Below, one piece after another: positions 8,844 to 17,154 of a stretch of 17,154 nt of DNA. A program made the translations under genes and the position numbers. Numbering within the stretch: position 1 is the stretch's first letter; every line of letters begins with the position of its first letter. This DNA comes from Funneliformis mosseae (lineage: Eukaryota > Glomeromycota > Glomeromycetes > Glomerales > Glomeraceae): positions 1-17,154 of the forward strand of contig CAJVPP010001929.1 of assembly GCA_910592005.1 (NCBI GenBank). Direction: 5' to 3'. A model generated the notes under the pieces. The model saw only the letters and a program-made list of their open reading frames with translations, was not told where the DNA came from and searched no databases.

Positions 8844-10547
8844 ATGTCTGAAGTTAACGTTGATCAAAAAAACATTTCCGTGCCACTACCAGCTGACTGT
8901 ATATATGAAATCATTCAATACCTCATTCATGATGTGAAAACCTTACAATCATGTGTCACTATCAATCAAACTTTCTGTCAAGTTACGATTCCAATATTAT
9001 GGAGTAACCCTTTTAAATTTATTCAAGATAAAGAGAAGAGAGGTATTATAATTCGAACTTATTTTTCTTGCCTTGATGAACAAGAGAAAAATCAAATCAC
9101 AACATTTCTTCACAAGTCTGTTTCAGACTTTCCAAGACCTTTCATCAATTATCCAAGTTTTCTTCAAGAGTTTGAATTGTTATCGTTACAAGAATCGATG
9201 AGAGTTTTCCTCCGTCAATATTATTCAGTCTCACCAACCGAGAATCGTATTAATAGTATTATTCGTATCCTAAACCCTTTTATTGGAAAGTTATTTTTCA
9301 ACGATCAAAGTAATTTCAAGTATATGAATGTTAGTTTGAGGGATTCTCTGGGATTGGAGAAGAATCAATTGGACATGAGCTCATATGGGGAAGTTCTTGA
9401 GAGAGTTCTTTCGAATATCGACAAGTTTTCTTTTGGATTTCGTTTAGATATTCATAAAAAGACGGAACTTTTCACATTTATTAAGAGGAACGCGGAAAAG
9501 CTTACAAATATTATTTCACAACACAACAAGAATATTCAACACGTTTCATTTTACTTTGCGTGTTTATCACCCTACCTACGTCAGAGAAAAAACAAATTAC
9601 GAAAGTTAAACATCAGCATAGAGTATGATCGATTCATTGAAATTTTGAACAATTTTATCATTTCTTTGAAAAATTTAAAATCATTGGAAATTCCTTGCTT
9701 TTGGAGGCATAATGATTTCGTCAATTTATTTAAAGGACATTCTCACTCTTTAACTTATTTAAGATTATATGAAATATTCAATTGTTCAATAGTTCTCAAC
9801 ATTTTAAATAATTGTCCAAATTTGAAAACGATGGAACTTATTTCTTTCACGTTTTATGATAATAAAGAAGATAATTCAATCTTTGACAAACCCATCACAT
9901 CTAATTTGAATAATCTTTATATGACAATACCTTCAAATTATTTTCTCGTCTTTAAACTCTTTGAGAAAATTGTTTCAACGTCAAATAATAATCTCAAAAC
10001 CCTTTTCTTTAATAAACAACAATACTATTATTCATCTTTTAATGAATTCAATAATATTACACAATTAATTCAACCATTTTGTACGAATCTAACTCATCTC
10101 TTTATCAAAATAGTTAATGAAAGGGGCATCATTTATTTCCTTAGGAACTTGCGACATCTTAAACACTTGAAGTTGGGTTGTTTCGCATACAATAATCTTA
10201 AAGTTGATAATATCATGGAATTAGCAAGATCATTCTCCCCTACTTTAAAAATTTTGGAGATCGATGCATTTATATCAGAGGAAATGTTGAAAGTTTTATT
10301 ACAAGAAGGGAAGTGTGATCTCAATGAGCTTTACATAAAAGCAAACCTAAACGAGACTATTTTAAGAATTGTCATGGATTATGCAAGACAAAGAACTTCC
10401 TTAAAGATATTTAGATATTCAAATGATGGGAATCTATGTTCTATACTCTATCCTTCACCCCAATTGTTGGAAGAAGCAAGGAATCTATTTACGATTGATG
10501 ATAATCCGGAACCTTTTACAACTCCCTTTGTTAAATCAATTTTCTAA
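8844..10547 (+). CDS. F-box protein with LRR-like C-terminal region (B)
   Basis: Intronless 567-residue protein. Residues 12-60 form the F-box (VPLPADCIYEIIQYL, then TFCQVTIPILWSNPF), which would bind SKP1 in an SCF ubiquitin ligase. Residues about 200-560 carry irregular leucine-rich units (LKSLEIPCFW, LTYLRLYEIF, LKTMELISF, LTHLFIKI, LKHLKLGCF, LKILEIDAF, LNELYIKA) likely to form the substrate-binding solenoid. The block after the F-box (IIIRTYFSCLDEQE, then FLQEF) aligns by eye with the F-box gene at 4990-6402, so they are diverged paralogs flanking the thiolase. The first ATG after the A-tract is used as start; no better alternative precedes the F-box. The gene is open throughout with no frameshift. 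The substrate is unknown. Confidence 0.8.
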   Translation: MSEVNVDQKNISVPLPADCIYEIIQYLIHDVKTLQSCVTINQTFCQVTIPILWSNPFKFIQDKEKRGIIIRTYFSCLDEQEKNQITTFLHKSVSDFPRPFINYPSFLQEFELLSLQESMRVFLRQYYSVSPTENRINSIIRILNPFIGKLFFNDQSNFKYMNVSLRDSLGLEKNQLDMSSYGEVLERVLSNIDKFSFGFRLDIHKKTELFTFIKRNAEKLTNIISQHNKNIQHVSFYFACLSPYLRQRKNKLRKLNISIEYDRFIEILNNFIISLKNLKSLEIPCFWRHNDFVNLFKGHSHSLTYLRLYEIFNCSIVLNILNNCPNLKTMELISFTFYDNKEDNSIFDKPITSNLNNLYMTIPSNYFLVFKLFEKIVSTSNNNLKTLFFNKQQYYYSSFNEFNNITQLIQPFCTNLTHLFIKIVNERGIIYFLRNLRHLKHLKLGCFAYNNLKVDNIMELARSFSPTLKILEIDAFISEEMLKVLLQEGKCDLNELYIKANLNETILRIVMDYARQRTSLKIFRYSNDGNLCSILYPSPQLLEEARNLFTIDDNPEPFTTPFVKSIF

Positions 10548-10611
10548 AAAAAGAAAAAAAAAAAATTTTAAAATTTAATCAGTACGTATTAATTTAACGA
10601 CATTATTTTTT

Positions 10612-10648
<37 letters not shown>

Positions 10649-11112
10649 TTCAATCAATTTTCCTATCAACCCTTTTACAGATATATAGGGATTTTTTTTT
10701 TGTGGATTTTCCTTTACTTTCCTTTTACAGACTTTGTTTTACGATGTGGATTTTTTCTTTTTTTTCCTTTTTTTTTCTTTTTTTTTTTTTGTTTTTTTTT
10801 TTTTTTGCGACAACCAAATTTGGACGTCAAATAATTTTTATAGTTAAAAAAGTTTAAAAAGTATGTAGCGAGAAATTCATAATGCAATTAATAAAACATT
10901 GTAAATTTAGTTTATTAAAGTCTTTTAAACATTTTCGTTGTTTAAATGTTTGTGTATATCGTAAAAATAGGTAGGTTTAATTTTCTAAATTAAATTCAGC
11001 CACATTTACAAATTTGTAGATTATTAACCAATACGGACTTGGGTTTATCACGATTTGTAAAACAATGCTCGGAAAGTTTTTTATTTTGTTCATTGTAAAA
11101 ATTGTAAAAAAA
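10548..11112. other. T-rich non-coding stretch after F-box B
   Basis: It contains a run of more than 30 T (about 10614-10646) and several shorter T runs, with two near-copies of the string CCTTTTACAGA (about 10671 and 10722) and two of GTGGATTTT (about 10702 and 10746), suggesting a small local duplication. No coding sequence or structured RNA is recognised. The strand bias to T is strong up to about 10806, then composition returns to ordinary AT-rich. Confidence 0.5.
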
Positions 11113-12046
11113 ATGTTTATTTTTTGGTTAAGTGATGACGCAATTGACGAAAAGAAAGCAAAAGGTATAATTTATAATAAGATGTTAGAGCACCTTTTCG
11201 TTATTCGTGAGAAGGGTCCAAAGAAATAGTATTTATCGCAAAATAAAATTTCACGCATAAACGCTTTTTTTCACTTGACAGGACTTAGGATAACGAAAGA
11301 ATTATTTGCAATGAATAAGGTTAATGGACAGGACTTTCTCAAGTTGATTAAAGATAAGCTTGAACGTCATGGAACGAAAATGAGACCTGCCTCGAAACTT
11401 GTTGATTAGAAAAGTCGAGGTCGTTCTCCCTCGTACAAAAACTAAGACAGACTTTATTGAGGCATGTAATTGATGGTAACAATCCGTCAATTTCCATCGA
11501 GTATTATCTTCTAGGGTTTATTAACCACAAATACATACCGACTCGAAGACGACGATGACAATCTGAGGAACATTATACTGATAGCAATGAAGCCAGGTGG
11601 TTGTTGACTATCCTCCACGATTTGTTATTTATTGTTAAGAGAAATAACCCAAAAGATCTTACCTTGAAACTTTAGCTTAAAATTGTTGACGAAGAAAACG
11701 CTGGACGTGTTGATTATGCAATCAAGGCCCACGAGGAGCTTCTATGCAATCGCAGAAGGAAAGTTATACAATGTGGTCATTGGCTTCGCTCAGAATCTGG
11801 TGCAATGTGAAAGTGCGATGAAGAAACACAAAGCGGATGATGCCTTTGGGGAGGACTTCGATTATATCTATAGAATTGTCACGACAGCCACAGAGTGGTA
11901 TTTCAGATATGCAACATAAAAGATTCGTATAGGTTGGTACTGAAATTCAAAATTGGTTGGTTAATTCACAAAAAAAAAAACTGCATTTCATATGATGAAC
12001 TGCACTCCCATGTGTTGGAAGGTGGATACCCTGTTGGAAGCGAATT
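11113..12046 (+). pseudogene. Decayed SAM-like multicopy family gene
   Basis: Successive protein-like blocks appear in different frames, so the gene is broken. Block 1 (11113-11409) is one frame interrupted by TAG at 11227; its second half, NKVNGQDFLKLIKDKLERHG, resembles the end of a SAM-like domain and ends in TAG at 11407. Block 2 (about 11475-11755) has two stops and includes LKIVDEENAGRVDYAIKA and HEELLC. A one-base insertion near 11745 then moves the frame to block 3 (ending 11919), with GFAQNLVQCESAM, DDAFGEDFDYIY and IVTTATEWYF. I associate this combination with a large Rhizophagus family of unknown function. A final open piece (to about 12046) has no clear relation. No intact product can be made. 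Confidence 0.65.
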
Positions 12047-12212
12047 TACCAACTTAGTATGTAATATATACATTATCAACTTTGCCCAATTTTTTCTCAT
12101 AATGAAGAATTTATCAAAAAAAAAAAAAAAACAGAAGAGGAAAATTGTCGGAGTAAAAAATATTTTGTTCTATTTCTATGAATTACCATTAGGCTTTTTA
12201 CTATCAGTTATA

Positions 12213-13011
12213 CAGTCGACTCTGGATATAACGATCCTGCCGTTCCAGAAGATTTGGTTCGGTATAAAGTGAGTTCGCTATATGAAAATCATGTTTTATA
12301 CCGAACTGTTCGGTATATAAAATTGACCAATAAAAATACGGACACGTGATACTTCGTAACTATAAAATTTATCAATTTATTATATTAAAAGACTGTGCAA
12401 GGCTACACTGTTTATCGTGACATTTCAAATTCAAATATAAGCAAGAGAAAAAAATTTTCACGCGTTAAAGTACCTTTTATTGCAAAAACTTGCAGGACTC
12501 GCGTTAAACAGTTATTAAAAATGTCTTCTATAGTCAGTATTATAAACTCTGCCGAAATCCGGAATTTTTAAAAAGTTTGTAACGGGAATTTTTTTCCGGA
12601 AAAATGGTATATTGTTCATAAAAGAATTTTTTTTAATTATTTTTAATTAAAAGCAATTATGTATTAAATATAAAATTACAAATAATATACTCAAACGTTA
12701 CGTCATACACTACACAAATGGTCGATCCTACACCACTCATTTCCGTAGCGTTTAACATGACTTATAGTATTAACATTTTCAATTACACAATCTCATATGC
12801 TAAATTTTAAATCACGTGATCGTTCGGTATATCAAATATATGGCTCAATATACATGTTCGATTAAGATTAGTTCGGATGCGGTATATAACGTTTTATTAT
12901 ATGAATTCGTTATAATCAGCGTAATCAATTATAAAAAATCGGTTCTGTAACACATGGTTCGGTATAATAAGATTTCGGTATAAGCAGGTTCGTTATATCC
13001 AGAGTCGACTT
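12213..13011. mobile_element. Pogo/Tigger-like non-autonomous transposon (MITE)
   Basis: Inverted termini are very well preserved: both ends carry AGTCGACTCTGGATATAACG, identical over 21 bp (12214-12234; right copy ending near 13009), then one mismatch and CCTGC. The left end begins CAGTCGACTC after a TA (12211-12212), the target used by Tc1/mariner and pogo elements. The right end has lost the final bases into a T run. Subterminal TTCGGTATA motifs recur in both arms (near 12255, 12310, 12822, 12958 and 12974). No transposase frame is present in the 0.8 kb, so it depends on an autonomous relative. The superfamily is inferred from the TIR form and TA target. Confidence 0.75.
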
Positions 13012-13089
13012 TTTTTTTTCGGCAATGCTGTTTTCGGCGCTTCCATTTCATTCAATTAGTATGTGGCGCAGTAAAGTTTTATCAAAAAT

Positions 13090-13360
13090 GTCATGAAATT
13101 TCACGTGATATATTTTGTCACCGGTGACTTTGAATTTTTCAGTAATTAAAAATCTATTTGTCAACTACTATTCGTCACACGTGCACCACAATTAATTCCA
13201 GCAAAATGCCGTGATGCCGGCCATTTTTTGACGCAGGGGAAGTCGTCATCAACAAATTTCACGGAATGGTCCGCGCACATGTGACGGTTAATAAGTTACC
13301 AAAGTTATGGATGTGGCACCGGTGGCAGAAAAAAGTATCACGTGAATTTTAGTGATGGGA
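13090..13360. mobile_element. Candidate short inverted-repeat element
   Basis: AAATTTCACGTGATA (13096-13110) is mirrored at 13336-13350 with one mismatch, and similarity continues inward: CACCGGTG occurs at both ends (near 13119 and 13318). The roughly 250-bp interior has more G and C than the surrounding DNA, with CGTCACACGTGC and GCCGGCC motifs. No coding capacity is seen. It lies 80 bp after the pogo-like element but has unrelated ends, so it is a separate insertion or an old MITE. Confidence 0.45.
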
Positions 13361-14284
13361 AATCCAAAAAAAATGGGTGTCATTTTTATGCAACTTCGCG
13401 AAATTTTGTGGTATGACAACCATGAATAAATAGATATATAATGCACGCTAAAATTAGATGTGAATTATGCATTAATTAACGATTTGATTCGTAATTATAT
13501 TTATCAATCAGAATTAAATTTCTCATGTTCGGTCCAATGTTCCGAATAGCGAAATAATCCAGTTTATAAACCATTGGTTAATAATAGCTTCGGCGCATTT
13601 TGTGGTTCAATATCTTTGAATGTGATTTTGCGCGCTGTTCGTTTGCTTGCAATTTCTTTGAGGAATTGTTCGATGTAATTGATACACGACAAAATAAAAT
13701 GTATTTTATACCTAAAATAGAAAATAGGATATATTTTTGCAAAAGAAAATCTTTTTTTCCACTTTTTTATTAAAAAAAAATTTTAATCTACGATACCAGA
13801 ACCGCAAATACATCATAGTCAATAACCGTAGTTAATAAACTCAGTTTATCCCGTCTCAAAGGTACATCTAAATGAGTATTTTCAAATAATTTCTTCATGT
13901 TCTATTTCATCCATTCAAATCTAATTCAAATATTTCAATCACCAATTGCGTTGCTTCTTGACTTTATGAAGTGCTTTCATTTATTCAATAAGTTCCACTT
14001 TACACAATGATATTTATAAAGAAATCTCCATATTCACAAAATCCACAGTTTTGACATGATGTATTTAAAATATAATTAATTGAAAGAGAAAACGATTTCT
14101 TTTCAAATAATACATACAGTGCTTTCAATTTCAAAAACGTGTAACCAAATTTATGCACCTTGGCGAATTATCAAAGGAAAGCGGTTTTATTTGTGACACA
14201 AAACAACACCGACATCCACTATAAATGACAATATCTATTTCTGAATAAAATACGGTATCACGTCAAAACTTTAATCGTATATAT

Positions 14285-14286
<2 letters not shown>
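13361..14286. other. Non-coding region upstream of BTB-SPRY gene
   Basis: I see no open frame of note and no RNA gene. Composition is ordinary AT-rich with a few GC patches (13590-13660). The promoter of the BTB-SPRY gene must lie at the right end. Confidence 0.5.

Positions 14287-14314
<28 letters not shown>
14287..14314. promoter_or_regulatory. T12-A16 tract abutting BTB-SPRY start codon
   Basis: Twelve T (14287-14298) are followed directly by an A run that continues into the A of the start codon. It is the third gene start in the window with this arrangement. The A-rich leader right before ATG fits fungal start-codon context. Confidence 0.55.
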
Positions 14315-14315
<1 letters not shown>

Positions 14316-15748
14316 TGTCCAGGGGATTCTCATTAGAACAAGATTTGAAATTATTAATCAATAATCCAAAGTACAGTGATGTAGAAATCTTGTGTGAAGA
14401 TGGAGAGAAACTTTATGGATGTAGAGCGATTTTGGCAGCACGTTCAGAAGTATTTGATAGATTATTATATAATGGAATGAGAGAAAGTTATGAAGAACAA
14501 ATTTCATTTCCTCAAATTAATTCTTCCGGATTCGAATTAATACTAGAATATTTATATACTGGTATGATTATGAAAGAATCCTTATCAACAGATAATATTA
14601 TAGAAGTTTATGTTGCCGCAGATTATTTTCAATTAAGCGATCTTCAAAGAACAATCACGGAAATAGTTAAGGATACGTTAGAAAAGGATTGCGAGAATAA
14701 TTTCTTGCCCGAATTATTATCAAAAGCTGTGGATAAATTTCCCACGCCTAACGAAAATGCATTGCTTAATCTATTAATAGAATATTTGTCTAAAATTCCT
14801 TTATATATGATCGAGTATGATCGATTATCTTTTTCGGCTCTTCAATATTTCTTAACTTTTACATATGAGAAGGAATATTCATTTGTTACAACAGAATATG
14901 AAGTGTTAAGATATAGTGTGATCATGGTTGCTAAACAAATTTCCATTGATGTGGCGAAAGTGATTGAAAATCATTTACCAAATTTAATTAAATTGGATAA
15001 TATAATTCAAAATGATTTTATGAAAATTGATGAAATCTTTCATGCTCACCATCATAGGATCGCTGAAGAATTAGAACCTTTACTTAAATTTATCGATTTT
15101 AAACGAATTCACGGAAACATTTTGAGAGAAATAATCAAACCTTTAAAAATCATTCCAGAAACGGTTTTATTGGATGCATATCAATACCATGAAAATTCTA
15201 AATTATGTGAATTTCGAGGAAGTTTATCATTATTTTTTAATACATCGGACCTTGTATGGGATGAGACAAGGTGCGGCTCGAACCTTATCATTGAAGATCA
15301 TGGAAACTTAGTTAGTGCTCGAAACGTGAATTCCTTTGTGTCAGCTACTCATTGTGCAGGAACCAAAGTTTGTTTTAAAGATAAAGGTATATATGAATGG
15401 GATATTATTATAGAAAAGGACGGTGAGTATTCATGGATTGGAGTTTGTAATCCTGAAGGTTTTAAATATGATTGTTGGGCTGGAAATCAGCAATCAGCGT
15501 GGATATTAGGTTCAAATGGAAGATGTCTTCATGATAAAAATGGAGTATTGTATTGCTCTTCATTTGGAGATGGTGATGTTATAACCATTCATTTGAATAT
15601 GAATGATAGAACTTGCTCGTTCTCTGTCAATGGAAATAAGTACCCTCCCGTTTCTTCATGGAATAATTTGCCATCCAAACTAATGCCTATTGTATCACTA
15701 GCATACCCTGGTAAATTACGTATTAATCCTCATTCAATTTCAGGATAA
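14315..15748 (+). CDS. BTB/POZ-SPRY domain protein
   Basis: Intronless 477-residue protein. Residues about 11-115 are a BTB/POZ domain (YSDVEILCEDGEKLYGCRAI, AARSEVFDRLLYNGM, then FELILEYLYTG and AADYFQLSDLQ), which in such proteins dimerises and binds CUL3. Residues about 116-300 are helical (BACK-like position). Residues about 312-472 look like a SPRY domain: GIYEWDIIIE, YSWIGVCNPEG, WAGNQQSAWI, FGDGDVITIHLNM, CSFSVNGNKYPPV and LPSKLMPIVSLAYPGKLRI. This suggests a CUL3 ubiquitin-ligase adaptor that recruits substrate via the SPRY domain; the substrate is unknown. The frame is intact with no stop before 15746-15748. The ATG directly follows an A run. Confidence 0.87.
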
Positions 15749-16480
15749 AGCCAATTTTGTTGGAGGTTTTCTAATTCCAGAAAGAAACCCTTACATTTTG
15801 AGTGTAACCATGCTTGTTTTTGTAGAGGCGAATATATCTTTTTCATCATGTGACGGCATAACATTGCTGTGGAGCTATACCAATTTCTTCCCTTTGCTTA
15901 AAAAATCTATACCACGACTTATTTAGAATCTTTTTTTTTTCTTTGAAATTTCCAGGTCAGAATGAAGAAAACTCCAATATCTTAAAGATTTCTTCTTTGA
16001 TTGTATTTATTTTTCAACTTAGATAGATGACGTATTAACATAATTAATTTGATTGTCCTATTCAATGAAAAAATACTTTCGTCATAAATGGCCATAAAGA
16101 GTTATTTATTTATCTACAGAAAACATTTTTATCAAAATTGTTCATGAAATTATGCCTAGTCTATAATTATTACTTTTGTCACAGAAAGTTTTCTTATAAA
16201 ATGGTTTTATTTAATCATAACTGATTTTAATATATAAAAAGTTTTATTTGATATATTATAAACAGAATAATTATAAATGTCAATTGAATAAAAATCCCAA
16301 CTATTTTTTTTATTATATTTATAATAATTATATAAAATCTATATTTTTTCATTATGCATCTATATAAAATAATATAAGAATTCTTTATAAAATTAATTTA
16401 TTTTACCTTCTTTTTTTTTTATAATTTGCATAAACATTTTAAATTTAATTTTAGATTTTATTTTATTAGTATAGTATTAG
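15749..16480. other. 3' flank and AT-rich desert after BTB-SPRY
   Basis: The first 250 bp are of ordinary composition and probably include the 3' UTR. From about 16190 the sequence is almost only A and T (about 90 percent by eye). I see no coding or RNA gene. Confidence 0.5.
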
Positions 16481-16481
16481 G

Positions 16482-16980
16482 TTATCTAGCAGGCAAATTT
16501 GTCTGTAAATTTTAAAAAAATTTTTAATTTATTAATTAATATAAAATATTAATTTAGTAATATAATTTTTATATAAAAATATAATTTAATTAAAAGGTAT
16601 TTTAAGCATTTTAAAAGGCTTAATTTTAAAAATTATTTTAAATGAATCACTTATTATTAATAAAAATATAAAATTTCTTAATAAATTATAAAATTATAAT
16701 AATTAAAGTTATTTTTCATAATATATTTTATTATTATTTATATTATAATTTAATATTACTAAAAGTAAATTTTAATAAGATTATCAAAGTTTAATGATAA
16801 AATTATTTAATATAAATTTTTTTAAAAAATTACAAATTTTTAACTTATAAATAACTTTAGAATTTTTATTTTATAATTAAATAAAATTTATTATATAAAA
16901 TATATTTATAATTAATTTTTTATAAAAATAAATTAATAAGAAATTTATTATAATTAAGTAAATAAATTTATCTGCAGATC
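16482..16980. mobile_element. Possible AT-rich inverted-repeat element
   Basis: The left end (16484-16502) reads ATCTAGCAGGCAAATTTGT, and the right end (about 16963-16980), read on the minus strand, GATCTGCAGATAAATTTAT. With one gap they share ATCT, GCAG and AAATTT in order. The 460-bp interior is nearly pure A and T, while the two ends hold almost the only G and C. It may be an AT-rich MITE or merely chance in low-complexity DNA. Confidence 0.25.
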
Positions 16981-17027
16981 CTTATAATTTAAAAGTATTT
17001 TTTTAGTTTATTAAAATAAAATAATAG

Positions 17028-17154
17028 TGTTACGCCAGTTCTTTTGGATCGCGGGTAAATCACCTACGATATCACGGTTTAGCAGAAGGTTTCCTTCACA
17101 CGGAAGAGTAAGAATAAAGATACGAGATAAGAAATTAAAGAGAATCACGATAAA
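17028..17154 (+). mobile_element. Possible start of an LTR retrotransposon, cut by window end
   Basis: Composition jumps sharply at 17028 from nearly pure AT to mixed sequence beginning TGTTACGCCAG. LTRs of fungal Ty3/Gypsy-type elements commonly begin TGTTAC or TGTAAC. The flanking AATAG could be the target duplication copy. No primer-binding site or coding region is inside the window, so the assignment depends on the boundary and the first bases only. Confidence 0.35.

Noticed and set aside
10133..10324. 63-codon minus-strand frame inside F-box B
   Set aside because: It is antisense to an intact LRR-like coding segment and has no features of its own.
11302..11490. 62-codon minus-strand frame over the SAM-like relic
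   Set aside because: The plus strand shows recognisable family blocks; the minus frame is their shadow.
12213..13011. Pogo-like interval as a gene encoding a transposase
   Set aside because: No open frame of useful length on either strand; only termini and subterminal repeats are conserved.
1..17154. tRNA, rRNA or viral insertion
   Set aside because: No cloverleaf, rRNA-like block or viral polymerase or capsid signature was seen in reading; a covariance-model search was not possible.

Overview
The window looks like nuclear DNA of a very AT-rich fungus, most likely an arbuscular mycorrhizal fungus of the Rhizophagus (Glomeromycotina) type. The reasons are short introns (67-89 bp) with fungal-style splice sites, abundant poly(A) and poly(T) tracts, large F-box and BTB gene families, and a decayed member of a SAM-like multicopy family I associate with Rhizophagus. 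The genus assignment is inference; the eukaryotic, intron-bearing character is seen directly.

Layout. 1-2240 is gene-poor. It holds a coding relic (181-339) and a deleted hAT-type DNA transposon (about 489-1354) that keeps a frameshifted transposase C-terminus, with a smaller inverted-repeat element nested inside it. 2375-3734 (+) is a three-exon seven-transmembrane receptor of the Git3/cAMP-receptor-like kind. 3735-4989 has no recognised gene. 4990-6402 (-) is an F-box/LRR-like gene. A 235-bp divergent promoter separates it from 6638-8526 (+), an eight-exon SCP2-type peroxisomal thiolase ending in the PTS1 tripeptide AKL. 8844-10547 (+) is a second, related F-box gene. 11113-12046 is a broken SAM-like family gene. 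12213-13011 is a pogo/Tigger-like non-autonomous transposon, followed by a smaller inverted-repeat element (13090-13360). 14315-15748 (+) is a BTB-SPRY gene. The last 1.4 kb is extremely AT-rich, contains a possible inverted-repeat element, and ends in what may be the first bases of an LTR at 17028.

How the genes relate. There is no operon-like logic. Three of the five intact genes (two F-box, one BTB-SPRY) are probable substrate receptors of cullin-RING ubiquitin ligases (CUL1 and CUL3 classes). The receptor is probably a nutrient or cAMP-type sensor at the plasma membrane, and the thiolase a peroxisomal fatty-acyl-CoA enzyme. Three of the five start codons lie just downstream of long T-run/A-run tracts, a recurring promoter architecture. 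I found no clear evidence of a wholly new system; the most useful points are the complete gene models, the transposon structures and the poly(dT)-poly(dA) promoter pattern.
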